Assembly (NCBI GenBank): GCA_004138175.2
Contig: RYFE02000025.1
Coordinates: 1 to 64,000, forward strand
Direction of reading: 5' to 3'
DNA from: Chloroflexales bacterium ZM16-3
GTDB taxonomy: Bacteria; Chloroflexota; Chloroflexia; Chloroflexales; Chloroflexaceae
Length of the DNA stretch: 64,000 nt
Under the pieces are notes generated by a model that was not told the origin of the DNA, did no database searches, and worked only from the letters and a program-made list of their open reading frames with translations. The translations under genes and the position numbers were made by a program. How positions within the stretch are numbered: position 1 is the first letter of the stretch; the number at the start of each line of letters is the position of its first letter. Shown here in pieces: positions 40,250 to 48,032 of the stretch.

Positions 40250-43204
40250 ATGTCCGACATCGCCGCTAAGATCGCCCGGTTGGAAGCGCAGCGCCCCGAT
40301 CTGGGTGACGCCGCCGTAGACGCTGCTATCGCCGCCCTGCGCGCCGAATCCGCCGCCCAGTCCCGCCAGGAGATGCGCGCCGAGCGGATCGAGCACGCTA
40401 GGCAGATCGTCGCCGAGAACTATTACGAGGCCCCGCCCGACCCGACCGTCGCCCCGCGCGCGGCGGCCATGAGCGCCTACCTGCGCCGCACGGTGGCCGA
40501 GTGCAACGCCCTGCCGCTCGGCCAGATCGACCGCACCGACGCCGCCCACACCCGCCCGCTGCTGCTCTCGCAGCTCTACATCGGGCTTGATACGACGGAG
40601 CAGGTTGAGCTGAGCGAGGCTGAGCGGGCTGAGTTGGAGGCTGATCAGACGCGCCGCCCGCGCGCACCCGGCGAGCGGCCGACCCGCCCGCTCAGCGCTC
40701 TGGAGGCCCTGTCCCACGATGATCGCCGGCGCACTATGTTGCTCGGCGCGCCGGGCAGCGGCAAGAGCACCTTCGTCAGCCATCTAGCCCTCTGCCTGGC
40801 CGGCGCGGCCCTCTGTGAGCGTAGCCGGGACGAGGCGCAGCCCGAAAGCGGCTGGCTGGCATGCCTGCCGCGCTGGGGTCTCGGCGATCTCCTGCCGGTG
40901 CGGGTCGTCCTGCGCGACCTGGCCGCCTTCGCGCCCCTGGCCGCCGCGCCGCGTGGCTCGGTCCGCCTGCTGGAGGAGTTCCTCGCCGCGACCCTGGCCG
41001 ACGCCGGATGTCCCGACGCCCTGGCCGAGCTGACCGCCGCGCTGCGCGACGGTGGCGCTCTCCTGCTGCTCGACGGCCTCGACGAGGTGGTCGGCTCGCC
41101 GGTGCTCCAGCGGGTCGCCGAGACCATCCGCGACGCCGACAAGGGCTACCGCGCGCCCATCCTGGTCACATGTCGGCCGCTCGACTACCGGGAGGAGCCG
41201 CTGCGCCAGATCGCGGGCTTCCCCACCTTCACCCTGGCCGAGCTGGACGACGCGCAGATCCAGCGCTTCGTCGGCGACTGGTACCGCGAGCTGGCCGAGA
41301 GCGGGCGGCGCCCCGCCGCCCAGACCGAGGCCGACACCCAGGCCCTGCGCGACGCGGTCGCCAGCCGGCCCGAGCTGCGCGCCCTGGCCGGCACGCCGCT
41401 GCTGCTCACCGTGATGGCGCTGGTTCACGCCTTTCGCGGCACCCTGCCCGACGCCCGCGCCCTGCTCTACTACGAGTGTATCGAGCTGCTGCTGCTGCGC
41501 TGGCGTCAGCCGCGCGGCGAGAGCGACCTGCTGGAGAAATTGGGCCTGCCGCAGTTCCGCAGCTCCGATCTGCTGGCGCTCATGGCCCAGCTCGGCTACG
41601 AGGCCCACCTGCGCGCCGAGCGCGACAAGGGCCAGTCTGGCCCGGCCGACCTCGACGAGCCGCTGGTGATGCACATCCTGGCCGAGGGCTTCGCCCGCTA
41701 CGATGAGCCGCGCCGCTTCGCGCTGGCCGAGCTGGTGCTGGCCGCCCTGACGCGCGGGAACGGTCTGCTGCTCAAGCGCGGGCCGAGCGTCTACACCTTT
41801 GCCCACCGCACCTTCCAGGAGTTCCTGGCCGGCTACCACCTGAAGGGCCAGCGCGACTACCGCAAGCTCTGCGGCGAGCGGGCGCCCCAGGCCCACTGGC
41901 ACGAGGTACTGACCCTGATGGTCGGCTACCAGGTGCTCCAGGATCGCGATCTGGACAAGCCGCTGAGCCTGGCCGAGCAGCTGATCACGCGCACGCCGCT
42001 GGAGCAGGCCCTGGCCGGCGAGCTTCTGGTGCTGATCGGCCAGGAGCGGGCCGCCGCCTACGACCAGGGGCTGCTGAAGATCCCCGGCGGGCTCTGGCCA
42101 CGCGCCCGCCAGGTGCTGCTGCGCCTGCTGACCCAGGGCTGCACCCCAGAGGCCCCCGCGCCGCTGCGCCACCGGGCCGGGCTGGCCCTCGGCCAGCTCT
42201 GCTACGGCCCGCTGGAGAGCCTGTGCCGCACGGCGGCCCAGGTGCCCATGCCCGACCCGCGCCTGCCCCTGGCGGTGATCGGCCTGCCCGCCCAGCGCTC
42301 GGCCGGCTGGCAGAAGGCCCAGGATTACTACTGGCGGCCGCTCGCCGCCGGCCCGTTCTGGTATGGCGATGATAACGGGAGCCGTGCGCAGCCCGAGGAC
42401 GAAGGCCCGCTGCGCCGCGCCGCATCGGCGCTGGGCCGCGCCCTGCGCGGGCAGGAGCAGACGCAGGAGCAATCGGGGCTACTACAACGTATGCAGATCG
42501 CGCAGCCCTGCAAGATCGCTCGCTTCCCGGTGACCAACGCCGACTACGCCCGCTTCGTGGCCGCCGACGGCTATGCGGAGCAGCACTGGTGGACGCCGGA
42601 GGGCTGGACGTTCCTCCAGCCCGGCGGGCACCCCTACGATGATCAAGAACAGATCATCACCTGTCCGCGTTTATGGAATTCATTGCGCTATAATAGCCCT
42701 ATCCAGCCAGTCGTTGGGGTAAGTTGGTATGAGGCGGCGGCCTACTGCATCTGGCTGACCGAGCAGGGGCACCAGGATGGCTGGCTGCCGGTGCAGGACG
42801 AGATCCGCCTGCCAACCTCGCTGGAGTGGGAGCGGGCCGCCCGCCATACTGATCAGCGCCGCCACCCCTGGGGCGACGATCCGCCACAACCGGAGCGCGC
42901 AAATTATGACCAGACAGGGATCAATCTACCCTCGCCGGTAGGATGCTTCTCGGCTGGGGCGGCGGTGTGCGGGGCCGAGGATCTGGCGGGGAATGTGCTG
43001 GAGTGGATGGCCACACCGAATGATAGGCCAGAGCAGAATACGCCCGAAAAAGACTTTACACGTAGAGATAGGGTTTTGCTTTCCGGTAGTGCGTTTTGGC
43101 AGGAAATCGAACAATTGTGCTGCGGCTCCCGCGTCAGGGACGACCCGGACAACAGGAACGACTACTGGTCATTTCGGGTACTCTGGTCCCCGCGCTCAAC
43201 ATAG
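40250..43204 (+). CDS. DGR target 2: NACHT NTPase with FGE-like C-type lectin domain
   Basis: Encodes 984 aa. Same plan as target 1 but with a distinct N-terminal helical domain that it shares with target 4 (SRQEMRAERIEHARQI, then CNALPLGQIDRTDAAHTRPL). NACHT: Walker A LLGAPGSGKST (about 165), Walker B LLLDGLDEVVG (about 275), VTCRPLDYRE sensor. FPHRTFQEFLAGYH-type motif is present as TFAHRTFQEFLAGYHLKG. FGE-like domain from about 693 (AAGPFWYGDD, PVVGVSWYEAAAYC, DLAGNVLEWMAT) ending FRVLWSPRST. Its variable codons (43133-43165) differ from targets 1 and 4 in the adenine-type pattern. Family-B repeat directly before its ATG. Confidence 0.9.
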   Translation: MSDIAAKIARLEAQRPDLGDAAVDAAIAALRAESAAQSRQEMRAERIEHARQIVAENYYEAPPDPTVAPRAAAMSAYLRRTVAECNALPLGQIDRTDAAHTRPLLLSQLYIGLDTTEQVELSEAERAELEADQTRRPRAPGERPTRPLSALEALSHDDRRRTMLLGAPGSGKSTFVSHLALCLAGAALCERSRDEAQPESGWLACLPRWGLGDLLPVRVVLRDLAAFAPLAAAPRGSVRLLEEFLAATLADAGCPDALAELTAALRDGGALLLLDGLDEVVGSPVLQRVAETIRDADKGYRAPILVTCRPLDYREEPLRQIAGFPTFTLAELDDAQIQRFVGDWYRELAESGRRPAAQTEADTQALRDAVASRPELRALAGTPLLLTVMALVHAFRGTLPDARALLYYECIELLLLRWRQPRGESDLLEKLGLPQFRSSDLLALMAQLGYEAHLRAERDKGQSGPADLDEPLVMHILAEGFARYDEPRRFALAELVLAALTRGNGLLLKRGPSVYTFAHRTFQEFLAGYHLKGQRDYRKLCGERAPQAHWHEVLTLMVGYQVLQDRDLDKPLSLAEQLITRTPLEQALAGELLVLIGQERAAAYDQGLLKIPGGLWPRARQVLLRLLTQGCTPEAPAPLRHRAGLALGQLCYGPLESLCRTAAQVPMPDPRLPLAVIGLPAQRSAGWQKAQDYYWRPLAAGPFWYGDDNGSRAQPEDEGPLRRAASALGRALRGQEQTQEQSGLLQRMQIAQPCKIARFPVTNADYARFVAADGYAEQHWWTPEGWTFLQPGGHPYDDQEQIITCPRLWNSLRYNSPIQPVVGVSWYEAAAYCIWLTEQGHQDGWLPVQDEIRLPTSLEWERAARHTDQRRHPWGDDPPQPERANYDQTGINLPSPVGCFSAGAAVCGAEDLAGNVLEWMATPNDRPEQNTPEKDFTRRDRVLLSGSAFWQEIEQLCCGSRVRDDPDNRNDYWSFRVLWSPRST
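43133..43165 (+). other. DGR variable region of target 2
   Basis: Eleven codons, with more A-containing AAC/GAC codons than target 1, so nearer to the inferred template. Flanks identical to targets 1 and 4. Confidence 0.88.
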
Positions 43205-43634
43205 GTTTCTGGCTTCTGGATGCTGAAGGAGCCCTCACCCCCTGTCCCCCTCTCCCGCTGCGGCGGGAGAGGGGGGACGCGATTGGAATGCTGCCTGCGA
43301 CCTCCAACTCCTGCTGCAGCGAGCGAGGGGGGACGCAGTTGGAGTGTTAGTGGGCTATGCCAACTGCTCCCGCTGCGGTGGGAGAGGGGGGGACGCGATT
43401 GGAATGTCACCTGCGACCTTCAACTCCCGCTGCGGCGGGAGAGGGGGGACGCGGTTGGAATGTCACCTGCGACCTGACATGCGCGTGGCAATCAAACCCT
43501 CAGGAGTGCGTGTACCCCCTCGTCCGCCACAGTGGGAGAGCATAAGATTCTATCGGAACAACGAGCATTGTAAACGCGTCCCCCCTCGCCCGCCGCAGCG
43601 GGAGAGGGGGACAGGGGGTGAGGGCCACTGCGCT
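43205..43634. repeat. repeat-rich gap before the reverse transcriptase
   Basis: No gene and no template repeat seen. Composed of family-B arms (43231-43277, further halves near 43310-43335, 43365-43395 and 43425-43455) separated by GACGCRRTTGGAATGTCACC-like spacers, then a full copy at 43580-43626 whose GGGGGTGAGGG precedes ATG 43635. Confidence 0.8.
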
Positions 43635-44852
43635 ATGCCAACCACGTACCGCCATCTCTACGCGCAGATCTACAGCTTCGAGCACCTGCTCGCGGCCTAC
43701 CGGCGAGCGCGGCGCGGCAAGCGCTCGCGGCCGGATGTGGCGGCGTTCGAGTTTCGCTACGAGGACGAGCTGCTCCAGCTCCGCGATGAGCTGCGCGACG
43801 GGGTCTACCAGCCTGGCCCCTACCGCCGCTTCGCCGTCACCGAGAACGGCAAGCGCCGGGTGATCAGCGCGGCGCCCTTCCGCGACCGGGTGGTTCACCA
43901 CGCCCTCTGCGCAATTATTGAACCTCTGTTTGAGCGCCGCTTCATCTTCGACTCATACGCGAGCCGGCCGGGCAAGGGATCGCACGCCGCCCTGCGCCGC
44001 GCCCAGCACTTCGCCCGCGGCCACCGCTACGCCCTACAGCTGGACGTGCGCGAGTTCTTTCCCTCAATCGATCACTCCATCCTGCGCGGCATCCTGGCCC
44101 GCCACATCGCCGACCCGCGCATCCTCGATCTGATCGAGCGCATCCTGGCCGGCGGGGCCAGCGAGCTGCGCGACACCTACACCCCGGTCTACTTCCCCGG
44201 CGACGACCTCTTCGCGATCAGCCGGCCGCGCGGCCTGCCGATCGGCAACCAGACCAGCCAGTTCTGGGCGAACTGCCTGCTGCACCCGCTGGACATGTTC
44301 ATCAAGCAGGAGCTGGGCTGTCGCGGCTATGTGCGCTACTGCGACGATCTGCTGCTCTTCGCGAACGACACGCCAACCCTGCACCGCTGGCGCGCGCAGG
44401 TCATCGCCTTCGCCGCCACGCTGCGCCTAACCCTGCACGAAGGGCGCGCCCAGGTGGTGCCGGTCGAGACCGGGCTACCCTTCCTGGGGTGGCGGGTCTA
44501 CCCCTACCGGCTGCGCCTAAAGCGGCGCAACGTGCTGGCCTTCGCCCGCCGCTACCGGCGCATGCGCGCGCGCTACGCCGCCGGTCGCTGCACCCTGGCT
44601 GACATCGACACCCGTATCCAAGGCTGGCTCGGCCACGCCCGCCAGGGCCACACCCTGGCCCTGCGCCGCTCGCTGCTCAGGAAGCTGCTGCCCAAACAAC
44701 AAAAGAACAAGATCCCATCGGAGCGACGAGCATACCAATCGCGTCCCCCCTCGCCCGCCGCAGCGGGAGCGCGCACGATCCCATCGGAGCAACGAGCATA
44801 CCAATCGCGTCCCCCCTCGCCCGCCGCAGCGGGAGAGGGGGACAGGGGGTGA
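43635..44852 (+). CDS. DGR-type reverse transcriptase
   Basis: Encodes 405 aa from ATG 43635 (upstream open frame is repeat). RT motifs in order: LDVREFFPSIDHS (motif with first Asp, about 136), LPIGNQTSQFWAN (about 202-213) and YCDDLLLF (about 235), then FLGWRVYPYRLRL. GNQTSQ replaces the QGxxxSP of group II intron and retroviral RTs and is the hallmark of diversity-generating retroelements. A thumb/maturase-like helical tail follows (RYRRMRARYAAGRCTLADID). The last about 45 residues (IPSERRAYQSRPPSPAAAGA and a repeat of it) are encoded by two family-B copies and probably dispensable. It copies an RNA template with errors at A, to rewrite variable regions. Confidence 0.93.
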   Translation: MPTTYRHLYAQIYSFEHLLAAYRRARRGKRSRPDVAAFEFRYEDELLQLRDELRDGVYQPGPYRRFAVTENGKRRVISAAPFRDRVVHHALCAIIEPLFERRFIFDSYASRPGKGSHAALRRAQHFARGHRYALQLDVREFFPSIDHSILRGILARHIADPRILDLIERILAGGASELRDTYTPVYFPGDDLFAISRPRGLPIGNQTSQFWANCLLHPLDMFIKQELGCRGYVRYCDDLLLFANDTPTLHRWRAQVIAFAATLRLTLHEGRAQVVPVETGLPFLGWRVYPYRLRLKRRNVLAFARRYRRMRARYAAGRCTLADIDTRIQGWLGHARQGHTLALRRSLLRKLLPKQQKNKIPSERRAYQSRPPSPAAAGARTIPSEQRAYQSRPPSPAAAGEGDRG

Positions 44853-44858
44853 GGGCCA
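44730..44858. repeat. two family-B copies at the RT gene end and before target 3
   Basis: A truncated copy (about 44738-44772) and a full one (44811-44858) are joined by GATCCCATCGGAGCRACGAG spacers. The first copy and the second as far as the stop are read as the RT C-terminus; GGGGGTGAGGG then precedes ATG 44862. Confidence 0.85.
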
Positions 44859-44861
44859 CCA

Positions 44862-47780
44862 ATGTCCGACATCGCCGCCAAGATCGCTGAGCTAGAGGCC
44901 CAGATCGCCGCCCTGCGCGCGGGGGTCTCGCAGGGCATGGAGGCGCAGACGATCACGAACGCCTCGCAGACGACGGTGCTGGGCGACCAGCACATCCACG
45001 AGGCCCCGCCCGACGAGGCCCACGCCCGCGCCGAGCGCGCCCTGAATGGCTACCTGCGCGCCATCAGCCATAGCTGCAACACCGTGCAGCTGGCCCGGAT
45101 CGACCCGCGCGATGGCCGCCACCACGCCGAGATGCGCCTGGAGCAGGTTTACATTGATCTCTACTCTGAGCGAGAGCGTGAGCTATCACACGAAGAGCAT
45201 TTCGAGCGAGAGCGTCACAAACTAGGCGTTCAGCTACAGCTATTCCCTGTTGGGCGAATACACATGCTGGAGGCGTTGGATCGCCCCCACCCCGCGCGCG
45301 TGCTGCTCCTCGGTGGTCCAGGCAGCGGCAAGAGCACCTTCGTCAACCACCTGGCCCTCTGCCTAGCCGGGGCCTGCCTGGGCGAGCGCGACCCCGCCGA
45401 TGCGACCCACGGCGCCGCGCTGCTTGCTCGTCTGGCCCCGCACTGGAGCCACGGTGCCCTGCTTCCCGTGCGGGTGGTGCTGCGCGAGTTGGCCGCCTTC
45501 CCGGCGCTGCGCAATGCTTCTGTAGGTAGCCTCGCGCTGCTGCACGAATTTCTTGGCCATACTATCGCCCCCCACGCTGAGGCAATGGATCTTATCGTCG
45601 AAGCCCTCAGCGCTGGGCGCGCCCTGCTGCTTTTCGATGGACTCGACGAGGTCGAGGCCGGGCCGAATCTGGTCCACGTCAGCGAGTGCATCTCGGCGGC
45701 GGCCGGGGTCTACACCCGCAGCCCAGTGCTCGTCACCTGCCGCGTGCTCGACTACCAAGCCAACCCGCAGCGCCAGATCCCCGGCTTTCAGATCGAGTCC
45801 CTAGCCCCTCTCAACGACGACCAGATCAACGCCTTCGTCGACGCCTGGCACGCCGAGGTCGCCGCCACTGGTCGGACGATGCTCGGCGACGCCGCCGGGC
45901 TGCGTCAGGCTCTCGCCTCTAGCGCCGACCTGCGCGACATGGCCCGCCAGCCCCTGCTGCTGACCATGATGGCGATCGTCCACGCCGGCAAGGGCCGGCT
46001 GCCCGACGCCCGCGCTCTGCTCTACAGCGAGTGCATCGAGTTGCTGCTGCTGCGCTGGCGCAAGGAGCCTGACGAGCCCGACCTGCTGTCCCAGCTGGGC
46101 CTGCCCGACTTCAAGGAGCCCGACCTGATCAAGGTCATGGCCCGCATCGGCTTCGCGGCACATAACCGCTCGGCCCAGCAGCCCGAAGAGGCCGCCCAAC
46201 CGGCCGACCTCAGCCGCAACGCGGTGCGCGACGAGCTGGACGCCGCCTTCACCTACTACCAGCCCGACGAGGAGCGCCGGGCGGCCCTGGTGGTGCGTCT
46301 GCTCAACGCGATCGCCACCCGCAACGGCCTGCTGCTCAAGCAGAGCGGCGAGGCCGGCGAGGTTTATACCTTCCCGCACCGTAGCTTCCAGGAGTTCCTG
46401 GCCGGCTACTACATCAGCCTCCAGGGCGACTTCGACCTGCTGGTGTGGGATCGGGCCGGCCAGGTGGGCTGGCACGAGTCCCTACGCCTGATGGTGAGCT
46501 ACCAGGCCCTAACCCAGGCATCGCTCGGCCCGGCGCTCCAGGTGATCCACAACCTGCTGCGCGACGGCGCGCCGCTGGAGCAGGCCCTGGCCGGCGAGCT
46601 GCTGGCCATGGTGGGCTACGCCCGCGCCGCGAACTACCACAGCAAGTGGGCCGGCCCGAACGGCTGGTGGGCCAATGCCTGCGCCACCCTGCGCGCCGTC
46701 TCCATCGCGCCAAGCGATGTGGCCGACGCGCCGCTGCGCGCCCGCGCCGGCATGGCCCTCGGCCAGCTCTGCTACGGTTCGCTGGAGTCGCTGGCCCAGC
46801 TTGGCGTCACCCCAGTAGCGCACGACCCACGCCTGCTCGACCCAGCCACCGGCGACTCGCCTGACGGGGGCTACTGGTGCTCAATCGAGTCAGGGCTGTT
46901 CTGGTATGGCGATGATTTTGAAGCGGATGACGAAGAGGATAGCGGCGAGGATGTGGATGACGAAGAGGATAGCGGCGAGGATGTGGATGAGGAGGACAAA
47001 AATGAAAGGGACGAGGAGTCAGTGGATCATCATATGACCTTACGAGTAAAGGAACCTCTCCAGCAGAAAAGCCTTCAGTACGACTTCGAGATCGCCCGCC
47101 ACCCGGTAACTAACGCCGAGTACGCCCGCTTTATCGCCGTTGGCGGCTACCACGATCAGCGCTGGTGGACGAACGAGGGCTGGAGATACATTGAGCCGGG
47201 TGGCTATCGGGCTAAAGACGAGTCTGAGCGGATTATCCTACCGCGCTTCTGGGGCAACCCTGATCTCAATAGTCCGCTCCAGCCGGTTGTTGGCGTCTCG
47301 TGGTACGAGGCGGCGGCCTACTGCATCTGGCTGAATGAACGAGGACACACAGAGGGATGGCTGCCACAGGAAGAGGAGATTCGTCTGCCAACCTCCTTGG
47401 AATGGGAGCGAGCCGCCCGTGGTGATGATCAGCGCCACTACCCCTGGGGCGATGATATCCCAACAGTGGAGCGAGCAAACTATGCCGAGACCGCCCTTGG
47501 CACGACCTCGCCGATCGGCTGTTTTCCAACCGGCGCAGCGGTGTGCGGGGCCGAGGATATGGCCGGGAATGTCTATGAGTGGATGTGTTCGGTCAATGAG
47601 CAGCCTAAACGAGCGCAAAAAGACTTTACACCTGGCAATAGAGTATTGCTTTCAGGAAGTACCTTTTGGTGTGAATCAGAATATTTATCCTGCGGTCTTC
47701 GCTTCGACAGCAACCTCTTCCCGAGCATTTGGGACCGCGGTATGTCATTTCGGATACTCTGGTCCCCGCGCTCAACATAG
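44862..47780 (+). CDS. DGR-family target 3: NACHT NTPase with FGE-like domain, diverged tail
   Basis: Encodes 972 aa. Coiled-coil start as in target 1, an N-terminal helical domain with CNTVQLARIDPRDGRHH, NACHT Walker A LLGGPGSGKST (about 151) and Walker B LLFDGLDEVEAG (about 258), and FPHRSFQEFLAGYYI. FGE-like domain from about 670 (PVVGVSWYEAAAYC, DMAGNVYEWMCS). Between the first strand and the rest of that domain lies a unique acidic insertion (DEEDSGEDVD repeated). The tail ends FRILWSPRST and its variable stretch is two codons longer and does not fit the A-pattern of the others. It starts 10 bases after the RT stop. Confidence 0.88.
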   Translation: MSDIAAKIAELEAQIAALRAGVSQGMEAQTITNASQTTVLGDQHIHEAPPDEAHARAERALNGYLRAISHSCNTVQLARIDPRDGRHHAEMRLEQVYIDLYSERERELSHEEHFERERHKLGVQLQLFPVGRIHMLEALDRPHPARVLLLGGPGSGKSTFVNHLALCLAGACLGERDPADATHGAALLARLAPHWSHGALLPVRVVLRELAAFPALRNASVGSLALLHEFLGHTIAPHAEAMDLIVEALSAGRALLLFDGLDEVEAGPNLVHVSECISAAAGVYTRSPVLVTCRVLDYQANPQRQIPGFQIESLAPLNDDQINAFVDAWHAEVAATGRTMLGDAAGLRQALASSADLRDMARQPLLLTMMAIVHAGKGRLPDARALLYSECIELLLLRWRKEPDEPDLLSQLGLPDFKEPDLIKVMARIGFAAHNRSAQQPEEAAQPADLSRNAVRDELDAAFTYYQPDEERRAALVVRLLNAIATRNGLLLKQSGEAGEVYTFPHRSFQEFLAGYYISLQGDFDLLVWDRAGQVGWHESLRLMVSYQALTQASLGPALQVIHNLLRDGAPLEQALAGELLAMVGYARAANYHSKWAGPNGWWANACATLRAVSIAPSDVADAPLRARAGMALGQLCYGSLESLAQLGVTPVAHDPRLLDPATGDSPDGGYWCSIESGLFWYGDDFEADDEEDSGEDVDDEEDSGEDVDEEDKNERDEESVDHHMTLRVKEPLQQKSLQYDFEIARHPVTNAEYARFIAVGGYHDQRWWTNEGWRYIEPGGYRAKDESERIILPRFWGNPDLNSPLQPVVGVSWYEAAAYCIWLNERGHTEGWLPQEEEIRLPTSLEWERAARGDDQRHYPWGDDIPTVERANYAETALGTTSPIGCFPTGAAVCGAEDMAGNVYEWMCSVNEQPKRAQKDFTPGNRVLLSGSTFWCESEYLSCGLRFDSNLFPSIWDRGMSFRILWSPRST
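46920..47000. repeat. 30-bp tandem repeat coding an acidic insert in target 3
   Basis: GACGAAGAGGATAGCGGCGA and ten further bases are repeated twice in tandem with a partial third, encoding DEEDSGEDVD units. Exact duplication of 10 codons suggests a recent slip event. Confidence 0.85.
47703..47744 (+). other. diverged variable region of target 3
   Basis: Aligned between CGLR and SFRILWSPRST. Codons here include CTC, TTC, ATT and ATG, so third-base changes are present and length differs. It either derives from another template or has drifted after losing retrohoming. Confidence 0.6.
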
Positions 47781-47806
47781 ATTTCTGGCTTCTGGATGCG
47801 GAGAAG

Positions 47807-48030
47807 GCCCTCACCTCCTGTCCCCCTCTCCCACTTCGTGGGAAGAGGGGGGACGCAATTGAAATGCCACCTGCGACCTGACATGCGCGTGGCAACCAAA
47901 CCCTCAGGAGTGCGTGTGCCCCCTCGCCCGCCGCAGCGGGAGCGCACAAAATCTTATCGGAGCGACGAGCATTGTAAACGCGTCCCCCCTCGCCCGCCGC
48001 AGCGGGAGAGGGGGACAGGGGGTGAGGGCC
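47807..48030. repeat. composite family-B repeats before target 4
   Basis: Copies at 47807-47853 and 47983-48030 with a half copy near 47925-47945, joined by the shared spacer CACCTGCGACCTGACATGCG. The same composite occurs before the RT and before the CHAT gene. The last copy supplies GGGGGTGAGGG ahead of ATG 48033. Confidence 0.85.
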
Positions 48031-48032
48031 AC

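Noticed and set aside
43635-44852. Group II intron maturase or retron reverse transcriptase
   Set aside because: GNQTSQ in motif 4, short size, no maturase/endonuclease domain, no intron ends or msr/msd structure; adjacent variable C-type lectin tails support a DGR.
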